This document shows, in pieces, positions 1-10,154 of a stretch of 64,000 nt of DNA. The stretch covers positions 38,097,375 to 38,161,374 of the forward strand of contig NC_080181.1 in assembly GCF_950295315.1 (NCBI RefSeq), given 5' to 3'. This DNA comes from Erinaceus europaeus (Eukaryota; Chordata; Mammalia; Eulipotyphla; Erinaceidae). The notes below the pieces were generated by a model. It had not been told where the DNA came from, did not search any database, and worked only from the letters and a program-made list of their open reading frames with translations. The translations under genes were made by a program, and so were the position numbers. Positions within the stretch are counted from its first letter, which is position 1, and every line of letters begins with the position of its first letter.

Positions 1-353
1 GATGAAACACTGCCTCTAATTTGTAGGTTTTGTGCAATAATTTCACATTAATAGTTAATAACTTGCCAAATTCCAAAGCAAGTTCATTATCACCTTTCAG
101 TATCTCACTGACCATCCAACATTTATTTATGGAAGCTTAGCCTTTTGGCACAAATTACTTTCAAAATGCAAAAATCATCTATTTCTCACATTCTCAGCTG
201 TCATGAGAAATACCAGAACATGAATAGTGAAAGGATGCTAATTATTGGGAAAATAATTTTGAGATATGTTGGTAGGGGGCACAACTCTACATTGAAAGGG
301 CAGAGAGTGACACCCAGCATGCTCAGTTTACAAGTTCATAAACTCCAGTGGTT
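1..353. other. Unassigned intron sequence
   Basis: This is AT-rich intronic sequence with no repeat or coding signal that I recognise. The only open frame across it is short, lacks family motifs and runs into a SINE. Confidence 0.5.
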
Positions 354-512
354 GGGCTGGGGAGACAGCATAATGGTTATCCAAAAGACTTTCATGCCTG
401 AGGTTCCAAACATCCCAGGTTCAATCCCCAGAACCACCATACACCAAAACTGAGCAGTGCTTTGGTAGCTCTCTGTGTGTATCTTTCTCTCTCTCATTGA
501 AAAATATATATT
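354..512 (+). repeat. tRNA-derived SINE, family C
   Basis: The head gacagcataatggttatcca resembles an A box, ggttcaatcccc is a good B box, and the tail is pyrimidine-rich (tctttctctctctc). The same family recurs on the - strand at 55384, 55575, 56466 and 56935. Confidence 0.75.
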
Positions 513-574
513 AAAAGAAGCACCTGTGATTGGTTTCTATTACTCCTAGGGGAAAACAGCAAATATATAAACCA

Positions 575-577
<3 letters not shown>

Positions 578-612
<35 letters not shown>

Positions 613-628
613 ATATATATATATATAT
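578..628. repeat. (TA)n microsatellite
   Basis: An almost pure TA repeat is interrupted once by tgcca. The nearby sequence at about 765-830 repeats an AT-rich unit of atattttatttaaa type. Confidence 0.9.
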
Positions 629-889
629 AAGAAAACACACAGTAGCGTTATTACTAACAAGGCAACTGACAAAAACTATTTTATTTTAGTCAGGTGTTTT
701 GGTAGTAATAATGTTATTGTGTGAATTTTCATTTGCTTATTAGCAACACTTGACAAAGACACCTGACAAAAATATATTTTATTTAAAATATATTTTATTT
801 AAAATATATTTAAATATATTTTATTAAAAAATAAGGAGCTTGCAGTATTTCTCTTTCATTGAATCTATAATAAGTAAATTAGACTTAAT

Positions 890-1169
890 TTAAATTTTTT
901 TATTATTTTTATTTATTTCCTTTTGCTGCCCTTGTTGTTTTATTGTTGTAGTTATTGATGTCGTCACTGTTGGATAGGACAGAGAGAAAATGGAGAGAGG
1001 AGGAGAAGACAGAGAGGGGGAGAGAAAGGTAGACACCTGCAGACATGCTTCACCGCTTGTGAAGCGATTCCTCTGCAGGTGGGGAGCCGGGAACTCAAAC
1101 CAGGATCCTTACTGGTCCTTGTGCTTCGAGCCATGTGCACTTAACCCACTGTGCTACTGCCCGACTCCC
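890..1169 (-). repeat. tRNA-derived SINE, family B
   Basis: Read on the - strand this is a family B head, gggagtcgggcagtagcac, followed by the body cctgcagaggaatcgcttca, a pyrimidine tract and an AACAA-rich, A-rich tail. It is nearly full length. Confidence 0.85.
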
Positions 1170-1298
1170 TAGACTTTAAATTATAGATGTTTTAAGTGGG
1201 TCACTAATTCCAATGTGAGGTAGCAGCAACATTAGAGGTTTAGCTTTAGAAATCTAGAGTAACCACCTCTCCAGAGCTCTACCCCACTAGGGAAAGAT

Positions 1299-4200
1299 TC
1301 TTCTTCTAGCATTTGCCCTTCTTCTGTAGCCAGTCAACAGCGTCAGGTTGAGCCTGATGTAAAGTTTCGAGACCTCCTTTGAATCTGGAGAGGTGGCAGT
1401 CGTTGACTATGTGGGTCATAGTCTGTCTGTAGCCTCAGGGGCAGTTTGGGTCATCTCTGGCTCCCCAGCGATGGAACATAGCGGCGCACTGGCCATGGCC
1501 TGTTCGATAGCGATTGAGGAGGGCCCAATCATAACGTGCTAGGTCAAAGCCGGGTTGACGCTTGCAGGGGTCTGTGATGAGGTGTTTGTTCTTTACCTCA
1601 GCTGACTGCCAACTCTGTTTCCAAGAGTCTGGAACAGAGAAGTTCAGTGTAGGCGTAGGGTACCAGATTGGGTGATGAGACATCAAGTGTTGGACAGGGT
1701 GGGCAAAGATATCCGCATATATTGGCAGGTCCGGTCGAGCGTAGACGTGGGAAATGAACTTAGATGATGCCGCATCCCGATGAATATCTGGCAGGGCGAT
1801 GTTGCTAAGAACTGGCAGCCATGGAACTGGGGTGCAACGGATGGTTCCAGAAATTATCCTCATGGAGGAATATAATTTGGAATCGACCAAGTGGACATGG
1901 GGGCTACGGAACCATACTGGGGCACAGTATTCTGCAGTGGAATAGTATAATGCCAGGGATGATGATCGTAGTGTGGAAGCACTCGTGCCCCATGAGGAGC
2001 TAGCCAGTCTTGCAATGATGTTATTCCTCGCGCCCACCTTTGCTGCAGTTTTTATGAGATGTTTGTGAAATGACAGAGTGCGATTGAGCGTAACGCCAAG
2101 ATAGACTGGCTGGGCTTCATGCCAGATTCTCGTATCGCCAAGCTGCACATTAAGCTCACGCGAGGCTGAGGCATGGTATAGATGGAAAACAGATGATACC
2201 CTTTTTGCAGTGCTAGGGATTAGTCGCCATTTTTTACAGTAATCAGATATCAGAGACATGTCTTTCGTGAGTGTTTCCTCGAGGATGTCAAACTTGGATA
2301 CCTGAGTTGCACAGCAGATGTCATCGGCGTAGATGAACTTCCTTGAAGAAGTTTCTGGGAGGTCACTGATGTAAATATTAAATAGCGTAGGAGCCAGAAC
2401 AGAGCCCTGGAGGAGGCCACTTGAGGCAAGTCTCCATCTGCTAGACTTGTCACCCAGATGCACCCAGAATCTTCTGTTTTGGAGAAGAAACGATATAGTG
2501 TTGGCCACCCATGGAGGCAGGCATCTTGAGATCTTGACTAGGAGACCACAGTGCCAGACCGTGTCATAGGCTGCTGTGAGATCAACAAAGACAGCACCCG
2601 TCTTTAAATTCTTCTGGAATCCATTTTCAATGTAAGTTGAGAGGGCCAGGGCTTGTTCACAGGTAGATCTTCCTGGGCAGAAACCAGCTTGGGCGGGTGA
2701 TAGGAATTTCTCTGTAAGAGGAGAAATACGTGACAGAAGCAGCCTCTCAAGGAGTTTGTAACACATGGAGAGGAGAGAAATTGGTCTATAGCTGGCGGCC
2801 AGTGTTGGGTCTTTCTTTGGTTTCAAAACCGCTATTACCTTCACACGACACCAAACTTTGGGCATAGACTCAGATTCCAAGATGTGGGACAGGAATGAAG
2901 CGAGCCACTTCTTTGCTGCGGGGCCCAGATTAAGAATGAGTTCTGGGGTGATGTTATCATAGCCAGCAGCTGTTCCCGGTTTAACCCTCTTCAAAGCGTC
3001 TTCCAGTTCAGACAGTGTAAAGGGAGAGAGTTTTGGAGATGGACAAGATAACCAGAAGTGGGATGACCACTCATGGGAAATTTCTCTTTTCCAGACTGGG
3101 TCGATCTTAGCACATCCAACTTGAGTTAGGTGACTGGCCACTGAGTTTGGAGATACGGGAGGATGGGAGACGGGAGGGGGTTGGCTACCAGCACCCAGAC
3201 TGTGAAGAAGCTTCCAGGCCTTCCTACTTGAGTGGGTGAAGTTCAGACTTTCCGTGAGTTGTTGCCAGTGGGCTTGGCGTGCTGCATCCAGGGAGGCAAT
3301 GAGATGGTCAGCCACATCTGGGTCGCCTGACTCATCATACTGCTTTACTAATTGCTCGCATTCAGAATCAAGACAAGGTGTATAGTTAGCATGTCTCCCA
3401 CGAGGAATGGCTTGGGAAGCTGCTTTGAAGATGGCTTGGCGGAAGCACCTGTAGGAATCTTCAGAGGGGATAGAGTTAATTGGAATTGCAGGAATAGATT
3501 TGTTGGTAAGATCACTGAACAGACGCCAGTTTGCTTTCCGAAAGTTCCATCTTAGTTTCTCCAAGCACAGAATCAGTGGGAGCTGGAGACCAATGTGGAT
3601 GATAGCTGGGCGGTGATGACTGTGTGGGAAGATCTTGAGAACTTGTCTCGTAGCGGGAAAGGCTTGGCCATTGACTGTGCTAATCCAGCACAGGTCGGGT
3701 GACGAGTCTTTATTCCATCTAGCACTGTGAAAAGAGCCTGGCTGTTTGAGATCGTATAATAGGGAGAGGTCATTCGCTGAAGCCCAGTCGGCTAAGATAG
3801 AGTTGTCAGCACGAGTGGAGGAATATCCCCAGTCTTGGGAATGACTATTAAAGTCTCCAACGTAAACGGCTGGGTGATTCAGGCTAGGCAGGACCTCATT
3901 ATCCCATGAGGCACTGGGAGGCTTATATACAATGACGAGCTGAATAGTTCCAATAGTAATGGAGTCGTAGAAGGTCGAAGAGGCCGTATGGTAAACGTCC
4001 GCAAGACACGATTTGGCATAGATGGCTCGGCCGTGTTTAGGATGGAGATTATAGCATATTAAATTGAATCCACTGATGGTGAATCAAGCAGCTTCATCGA
4101 CTGCTATATGTGTTTCTTGTAGGCAGATAACATCTGCCTGATGCTGTATCGCCAACTGACCAATAAGAACGCGTTTGGCAAAGGACAGCCCCTCAACATT

Positions 4201-4378
4201 AAGTTGGAGGACTCGAAGAGCAGGACCAACAGCTTGAAAGCTGTCAGGAGCTGCTTGTTGCTGGCTTTCAAAGTGACTGGGATCCATGTGGATTCAGTTG
4301 GCTAGGAAGGATCGTCAGTTTCCCCAATGAATGGGTACTCACAAGATGCACCACGGGAAGGTCGATCCAATGCATCCC
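1299..4378 (-). mobile_element. Vingi non-LTR retrotransposon, nearly full length
   Basis: A 3,080-bp element lies between copies of gaaagat (1292-1298 and 4379-4385), taken as the TSD. It has a short leader of about 91 bp, one long frame with endonuclease and reverse transcriptase domains, and a very short 3' end of GAA repeats right after the stop codon instead of a poly(A) tail. The closest known group is Vingi, the Ingi-related clade described from hedgehogs. It inserted into an older L1 3' UTR whose two halves flank it. Confidence 0.85.
1306..4287 (-). pseudogene. Vingi endonuclease/reverse transcriptase ORF, two TGA codons
   Basis: This is one uninterrupted frame of 994 codons from ATG (4285-4287) to TAG (1306-1308), broken only by in-frame TGA at 4084-4086 and at 1435-1437. 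Order of domains: the N-terminal apurinic-type endonuclease shows LQLNVEGLS, CLQETH, VGDFNSH and a late SHHRP; the central reverse transcriptase shows KPKKDP...YRPISLL, PGRSTCEQAL, a palm D in VFVDLTAAYDTVW, LLQGSVLAP and the catalytic YADD at 2320-2331; the C-terminus ends in a Cys/His-like cluster (DPNCP, then a later Cys). The first stop would remove everything after about residue 67. The second replaces a codon that is Cys (TGC) in the truncated copy at 47679-48620. No frameshift is present, so the copy decayed recently. It is not functional as read. Confidence 0.85.
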
Positions 4379-4924
4379 GAAAGATAAAAAGAAGCTAGGG
4401 GTGTGGATCAAACTCCCAGTGCCCAAGTCCAGCAGAGAGGCAATTATAGAAGCCAGAACTCCTACCTTCTGCACCCTAAAAAGAACTTTGATCCACAGTC
4501 CCAGTGGGGGACAAGTAATAGAAGGAATAGAAAAATAGGGCTCTAAACTCTAACTCCATCAGGACCTTGAGAGAGAAGAGGAAAAAGGGACATTTGGATG
4601 TAGTAATAGGGTTATGTGTGACTTGGAGGGGAAGAGAAGATAGGACCTGGAAGAAAAAGGGGGCAATTATATATAAACATAGACAGATAGTTGTAAAAAT
4701 AATAGTTAACCCATGTCTGTAACCTTAGGAGAACTGTTGTGGCTTGCAATGGAGGGATTGGGGATTCAGAACTCTGCTGGTTGGAATGGTGTGGAATTAT
4801 ACCCCTGTTGACATTTAATTTTGTAAATCAATATTAAATCACTAATAAAATTAAAAAATAAAAGTAAAAAGTCTAAAAAGAAATCTAGTAACCTAGTTTT
4901 CTGCCAGATGCATGAACATAAGGG

Positions 4925-5190
4925 TCACTTATTTATTATTATTATCATTTATTCATTATTTATTTTCCACATCAGGATTAATCACATGATTATTCAACTC
5001 CCAGAAGACTCTCCTCCCCCTCAGATAAAGGTTAAGAAAAAGAGAGGGAGAGGTTGAAAGGGAGAGCAAGAAACAGAGAGAAGCAGACACTGTACTCTAT
5101 TAATGAAGCTTTATCTTCTCATGGTGATCTCCTGTGGTGGGTGAGGGATTGAACTCTGATGCTTGTGTGTGGTAAAGGAAACAGCCCTAA
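4925..5190 (-). repeat. Old SINE-like repeat, family D
   Basis: This is a diverged - strand repeat with an agagagggagagg purine block, a degenerate cactcatgaagctt-like core and a degenerate B box. It is clearly older than the family A and B copies. Confidence 0.5.
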
Positions 5191-5218
5191 GGAAACATTC
5201 TATAAAAAATTAACTGAG

Positions 5219-5425
5219 GGGGCTGGGTGTTGGCACATATGCCTGAGCACATATGTTACCATGTCTAAGGACCCAAGTTCCAGCCCCCGATCCCTTCCTG
5301 AAAGGGGAAAGCTTTATGAGTGGTGAAGCAGGGTTGCAGGTGTCTCTCTGTCCCTCTCCCTATCACCCCCTTACCTCTTGATTTCTGGATATCTTTAAAC
5401 AGTAAATAAATAAACAATTAAAAAG
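5219..5425 (+). repeat. tRNA-derived SINE, family A
   Basis: The head ggggctgggtgttggcacat is followed by aaggacccaagttccagccc (B-box region), gaaagctttatgagtggtga, a pyrimidine tract and a tail of AAATAAATAAA type. Confidence 0.85.
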
Positions 5426-5500
5426 AGCTGAGTTTATGAAACTGTAGAATAACAGCAAGATTTGTAGTTTAGAGAAAAGAGATTAAGAGAAAAAATTCTT

Positions 5501-5813
5501 TGTCGCTGTTGGCCCGCAACAACGACACGGACACCAGAGTCTTCTTCCTCAACTCGCTTTATTTCCTTCTTATGGCCACCTTAAGTACCTTTCACTGTTA
5601 CATAGTCAGCCAATGGGCATTAAGCAAGCATACAGCATTCATAGATCATGCAGCCTTCTACCAATCATAAAACAGTTCACATGTACAGCACACAGTCTGT
5701 TCAGTTGGATCGTCCAACTTCTGCAAAGTTGTTTACCACTTTACTGGTTTAGCCACCACGTGGCCGGCACCATCTTAGGGGCTTGATGTGCAGTGTCATT
5801 ATGGCTCCCGACA
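5501..5813 (-). repeat. 3' LTR of the class II provirus
   Basis: This 313-bp LTR is preceded on the - strand by a short purine tract (acaggggagc). AATAAA lies on the - strand at 5568-5573. It differs from the 5' LTR at 13 positions, several of them CpG-type transitions. Confidence 0.9.
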
Positions 5814-5972
5814 GCTCCCCTGTTTATATATAATAAAATGAGCAGGGGACCATGCCTGTCTTAGGTTGTCCCAGACTGTTCGTACCCTTACCCGTATTCA
5901 GCAGCCGGGCAGCTTGGCACGCCGCCTGTCTTAGGTTGGTATAGGAACCCCAGGGAACTTACCCGTCTTTGG

Positions 5973-7513
5973 CTACTGGTCCAGCATGCTTAGCCAGGTT
6001 TGAGGGGTCTCTCCACCTTGGATAGCCAACATGGCCTGGACCATAATTTGTCGTTTGACTCGAGCCTGTGCTCTGAGACGACACAGACAATAAAGGCCCA
6101 GGATGATGGCACCCACAAGCACTGTCCCGAGGACCCCTACTCCAGCCCATTCTTTTATGTGGGAGACTGCCGAGAACACATAAGCGGCAAACTCTTTTGC
6201 TGTGGCAATCTGCACTTTGGTGGTATTAATGGAGAAAATTTGGCATCTCATGGTCTTGGTCAGCGTGTCAAACTCAGCGGACCAGGTACCATTGAGCATC
6301 AGGGATAATTACCTGGAGTGATTAGCTGCCATACTGTTACTGACCCATGCCGTACTGGTGACACACACTCCAGGCATGCTCCACACACAATGAGCAGCCA
6401 GCATACCCTCTATTTGCTCATCTGACTCTTGGAGAAGGTCTACTCTTTGGTTCACAATCATGATACCTGTTCTGAGGTGTTGAACAACAGCTAGATTGGT
6501 TTGTAAGGCCTCGGCCATGGATGCGGTGAGATTATTTAGAGCTTCTGCAGTAGGTATGCTGGTAGCTAGGTAAATGCCTGCTGCCACGGTGGCGGTGGCA
6601 GACACGGCAGTGGCAGCAACCATTGCCGCTGTGATGCCAAAATCTTGCCTGGGGCGGAGCAAAATCTCTAACTCTCCTTCCTCTATCTTAGTGGGTACAG
6701 GGAGATAAGTGGGTACCCTGGCCACTACAGCTGTGCCCATACCATTCCAACATTGTGTCAGGTTACATCTCCCTGACTTACAAGGCAACTGAGTGGTATT
6801 AACCGAAGCATGAACAATGAACATGAATGGGGGCTGTACACATACAGGTGTAGGGGGGAAGTTCAATGTAGCATTGCATTCAGAAGGAGAAACATTAGTT
6901 TCAAACGTCTCTCCGGGAGTATAAGAATAGGTGCAGTTTTTCCACGTAGCCCCCTCGAACAAAGGAGAAAGGGGAAATGTCCGAGCAACCCCCGCCCGAG
7001 GTGCAGAACAGCCACACTTGCCAAGGGTTGACTGGGGCACCCTGCGTGGGGTTGCCAAAGGAGTAGTTATATCCTCCAAAAGAGCTGTTGCTAAAGGTCG
7101 GGAACCTGCAAGGTGGAGTTGCACACCTGACGAGGGCAGACCCACGGGACAGTGGCAGAAGTCATTGTGACTGCCCAGGTGTGCCCAGAGCTATTGGAGA
7201 AATGTCCCAGGGTCTGATTTAAAAGCGTCACGCAGGGTCTGACAGAGTCTGCCGAGACCCTGGGGGCTTGAAAGCAGACAGTCCCTTGGAGTAGAAAGTC
7301 CGTGGTATTGAAGTATCCTGTGGCCGGGTCGAAAGGCACTGTAGGAAGTCCCATGGAGGCATTTGTGGACAGGAAGGCTGGCAGGATTTTGGACTCATTG
7401 GTCACTGGCAGGGGGAATGGCCACGCACGGGCCAGACTCCACAGGGTTTGCATTTGTGCCCTGGCCATCATCATCACCATCATCATGATCAGCAGGGCAC
7501 GCGGGGGAGTCAT
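5973..7513 (-). pseudogene. env pseudogene, one frameshift and one nonsense codon
   Basis: This is a betaretroviral-type envelope gene in three adjoining open pieces. The first piece (7513 down to 7091) begins with a hydrophobic leader and carries several N-glycosylation sequons of the surface subunit. A frameshift between about 7091 and 7145 moves to the second piece, which continues the Cys- and Asn-rich surface subunit, a degenerate cleavage site (RPRQ), an Ala/Val/Thr-rich fusion-peptide-like stretch, a heptad region and a C-x7-C loop. A single TAA at 6309-6311 interrupts it. The third piece (6299 down to 5973) stays in the same frame and holds the membrane anchor (VGVLGTVLVGAIILGLY) and a basic cytoplasmic tail. 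With only two lesions, the damage is light. Confidence 0.82.
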
Positions 7514-7865
7514 CTTTATGCGTCACAGCACGGGTCAGCCTTTCCAGGATCCACACAGGCGTCTGCTGATTCTGTGGAAAAACACAGACAGAGCCTCGCA
7601 CCCATCTGAGAACTGGGTCCAGGTCAGCCCAGTGGCCGGTTAAAGGATCTTTCCACATGACCATTTCTTTAGGGCCAGAGTCGGCGGTGGAGTGCCGATC
7701 TGCTGCTGACTTCCCATGCTCATCCAGGGATAGAAAATTAAGAGTAAAGAGAGCAATATGCAGCTTCTCTTTGGGGGAGCAAAACGTCTCCCCTATACCC
7801 CCCTTTTGTTTATATAAGCAATTTTTTAAGGTGAGATGAGCACGTTCAATGACTCCTTGTCCTCT
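7395..7865 (-). pseudogene. Retroviral integrase C-terminal remnant
   Basis: From GQGVIERAH onward this frame matches the end of a betaretroviral integrase: the segment carrying the last acidic residue of the DDE triad, a basic KNCLYKQKGG stretch, KEKLHIALFTLNFL, then the DNA-binding domain with WKDPLTG, PVLRWVRGSVCVFP and PVWILERLTRAV. The zinc-binding domain and the first two catalytic acidic residues are absent. Upstream of GQG the same frame reads through gag DNA out of phase, which marks the deletion junction. The 3' end overlaps the start of env, as is usual for these viruses. Confidence 0.8.
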
Positions 7866-8077
7866 ATCTTTCTGAAAACTTCTCCAAGGTGCTCCCATTG
7901 TGGGACAGTAAGAAGTCCCTCTTTCAGGAACCATGGAGCGACCTCTTCTACCGTGGACATGAAAGTCCTAATGGTCCCCGTCTTAACGGGGGTCCCATTA
8001 CTCTTCAGTAATTTCTTAATAGTTCCCTCCATGCGCTGGCTTGACTGAAAGCCTCCCATGGAAACTCCCTGCTTCAA
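7865..8077 (-). pseudogene. gag matrix remnant, 3' end deleted
   Basis: A short frame starting near 8053-8077 encodes a segment with a matrix-like pattern: an N-terminal MGG, KKLLKSNGTPVKTGT, then APWFLKEGLLTVPQW, followed by the LGEVFRK region. These resemble the betaretroviral matrix core, in which a Trp-Phe pair precedes a second conserved Trp. The gag-like reading ends at about 7860-7885, where the sequence switches to integrase in a different frame. No capsid or nucleocapsid sequence is present. The start codon is uncertain because two ATGs are in frame. Function of the remnant is unlikely. Confidence 0.65.
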
Positions 8078-8165
8078 AGCAGCTTAACCTGTGATCACAA
8101 TTCTGCACTTCTCGCAGCTCCCTAGTCTGACTAGCTTTCGGTTTACTCATGGACCGTTTTGAGAT

Positions 8166-8183
8166 TCCCAGGTTTCGGCACCA
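8166..8183 (-). other. Primer binding site, tRNA-Phe type
   Basis: Two bases inside the 5' LTR, the - strand reads tggtgccgaaacctggga. This complements the 3' end of tRNA-Phe (CCA tail plus the TTTCGGCA acceptor arm), allowing one difference. A Phe primer is characteristic of IAP-type elements. Confidence 0.85.
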
Positions 8184-8185
8184 CT

Positions 8186-8498
8186 TGTCACTGTCGGCCT
8201 GCAACAACGACACGGACACCAGAGTCTTCTTCCTCAGTTCCCTTTATTTCCTTCTTATGGCCACCTTAAGTACCTTTCACTGTTACATAGTCAGCCAATG
8301 GGCATTAAGCAAGCATACAGCATTCATAGATCATGCAGCCTTCTACCAATCATAAAACAGTTCACGTGTACAGCACGCAGTCTGTTCAGTTGGATCATCC
8401 AACTTCCGCAAAGTTGTTTGCCACTTTACTGGTTTAGCCACCACGTGGCCGGCACCATCTTAGGGGCATGATGTGCAGTGTCATTATGGCTCCCAACA
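8186..8498 (-). repeat. 5' LTR of the class II provirus
   Basis: On the - strand it begins tgttgggagccataatgaca and ends in gtgaca next to the primer site. An AATAAA signal precedes the U5-like end. It is the same length as the 3' LTR. Confidence 0.9.
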
Positions 8499-8504
8499 AT
8501 TCTT

Positions 8505-8797
8505 CTTCTTCTTATTATTATTTTTGACTCCTAGGTTATTGGTAGGACTCAGTGCCATCACTACAAATCTACTGCTCCTGACAACCACTTTTTTTTCTGG
8601 ACAGGACAAAGAGAAATTAAGGTGGCAGGGGAAGATAGAGAGGGGAGAGAAAGATAGACACCTGCAGACCTGCTTCACCACTTATGAAGTGACTCCCCTG
8701 TAGGTGGGGAGCTGAGGGCTCAGAAGGGAAACATTGTACAGGTCCTTGCACTTTGTACTGCGTGTGCTTAGCCCAGTGTGCTACAGCCCAGCCTTCA
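8505..8797 (-). repeat. SINE, family B type with extra 5' arm
   Basis: The core (agacctgcttcaccacttat, bctgtaggtgggga-type B box) is joined to a segment like ggttattggtaggactcagt that is also present in the SINEs at 44447, 51838 and 61679. The provirus inserted beside its tail. Confidence 0.7.
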
Positions 8798-9186
8798 AGA
8801 GAAATATTCTTTAAAGAAGTAATGACCCTGTACATAGTAGCAAACAGTGAAAGTTAATTCTTGGCATGTCATACTAAAATTGCTGAAAGTTTGGCATAAA
8901 GGAAACTTATCTTGAAAACAGCAAAAGAAGCATGACATATGAACACACTAAAACCATGATTTGAATGGCTCTAAACTACTTACAAGAAGTCATGAGGCCA
9001 GTAGGTAGAACACTGTACAGTCTTCAGGTGTTGAAAGAAGGAAGCTGTCAAAAAACAGTTATTTATTCAGTAAGTAGCCATTCAGGACTGAAGGCAAAAA
9101 ATATTGGACATTCATAGAAGAAAAAAAAAATTAACTGAATTCATTGTCAGTAGACTACCAAAATATCAATGGAATTTCTTTAGGTT
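8798..9186. other. Unassigned intron sequence
   Basis: I recognise no gene or repeat here. An A-run is present at 9120-9130. Confidence 0.4.
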
Positions 9187-9198
9187 AAAAGGAAGTGA

Positions 9199-9478
9199 CA
9201 TTCCGCTTCCCCAGAGACCCACCCTACTAGGGAAAGAGAGAGGCAGACTGGGAGTATGGACCGACCAGTCAACATCCATGTTCAGCGGGGAAGCAATTTT
9301 CCACCTTCTGCAACCCACAACGACCCTGGGTCCATGCTCCCAGAGGGATAGAGAATGGGAAAGCTATCAGGGGAGGGGATGGGATATGGAGATTGGTGGT
9401 GGGAATTGTGTGGAGTTGTACCCCTCCTACCATATGGTTTTGTTAATTTATCCTTTCTTAAATAAAAAATAAATTAAA
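9199..9478 (+). mobile_element. L1 3' end, 5'-truncated (280 bp)
   Basis: It carries the standard L1 3' UTR end (ccctactagggaaagaga ... ggggaggggatgggatatgg ... gtggagttgtacccct) and an A-rich tail, flanked by a perfect 12-bp TSD, aaaaggaagtga, at 9187-9198 and 9479-9490. Confidence 0.88.
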
Positions 9479-9889
9479 AAAAGGAAGTGAGACCACATTG
9501 AAATTGGTTATGTATGAAGAAAGAACAACAGAAATAGTAGATGGTTGGATTAAATATATAAACATCTTTCTGCCCTTACATTCTTTATAGTACATATAAT
9601 CAAAATAAAAGTAGTTTTAACATCTGATTAGTTTCAACAGCTACAACATAGTGGAAATAGTGGAAATAAATGGATGAGTATCAAAATGAAACTTGCACAT
9701 CTTATCTATTTCAATGAAATATCAACATGAAGTAGAATGTAGAAAAGTTGGTAATGTATACTATAATTCATTAATTGCTAAAAATAATTAAAATATTTAG
9801 ATAAAATTCCAACTAGCAAATTAAAATAATAGTGATATAACACAAGGCTGGAAAATGACCATTAATGACCATCATAAGTGATGAATAAA

Positions 9890-10100
9890 AATAGAGGAGC
9901 ACACCTTCCACACCCCATAGAGACCTTTGGTCCAGACTCCCAGAGGGATAAAGAATAGGGAAGTTTCCAATGGAGGGGAGGGGATATGGCACTCCAGTGG
10001 TGGGAATTGTATGAATTGTACTTCCTTTGTCCCACAATTTTGTTGATTTTTATCAAATAACTAATAATAACAAAATAAATTAAAAAATTAAAAAATAAGA
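9890..10100 (+). mobile_element. L1 3' end, 5'-truncated
   Basis: This is the terminal L1 3' UTR (gactcccagagggataaaga, ggtgggaattgtatgaattg) ending in an A-rich tail with AATAA motifs. It is more diverged than the copy at 9199. Confidence 0.75.
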
Positions 10101-10154
10101 AAACATAGTGAAGAACTTGGACTTTTACTTTATATTGCACCAAAGTAAGAGACT

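Larger units (their letters stand above)
1268..4880 (+). mobile_element. L1 3'-end fragment split by Vingi
   Basis: The 5' part (about 1268-1298, ending ccactagggaaagat) and the 3' part (about 4379-4880, starting gaaagataaaaagaagctag) are contiguous pieces of the same L1 3' UTR seen intact at 49262-49745. The 3' end is an AATAAA-rich, A-rich tail near 4850-4880. The Vingi element sits between them. Confidence 0.75.
5501..8498 (-). mobile_element. Class II (IAP/IAPE-like) provirus, internally deleted
   Basis: A complete but deleted provirus has two 313-bp LTRs (5501-5813 and 8186-8498) bounded by TG and CA and a 6-bp TSD attctt (5495-5500 and 8499-8504). In - strand order it contains the 5' LTR, a tRNA-Phe primer site, a gag matrix remnant, an integrase C-terminal remnant, env and the 3' LTR. 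The rest of gag, protease, reverse transcriptase, RNase H and the first part of integrase are missing. The LTR start (tgttgggagcc type), the Phe primer, the 6-bp TSD and the presence of env together suggest an IAPE-like betaretroviral lineage. By hand alignment the LTRs differ at 13 of 313 positions (about 4%). Confidence 0.88.

Noticed and set aside
354..512. True tRNA genes at SINE heads (here and at other SINE positions)
   Set aside because: The A- and B-box-like motifs belong to tRNA-derived SINEs. No complete cloverleaf is present and tails and TSDs mark them as retroposons.
1821..2003. Open frames on the + strand inside Vingi (also 3352-3555)
   Set aside because: They are shadows of the Vingi coding frame on the - strand.
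4084..4086. TGA codons in Vingi as possible selenocysteine or readthrough codons
   Set aside because: No hairpin-like element of that kind is evident, the second copy has Cys at one of the positions, and ordinary point mutation explains both.
5973..7513. env as a co-opted, functional host gene at this locus
   Set aside because: A frameshift and an in-frame TAA break it, so this copy cannot encode a full envelope protein.
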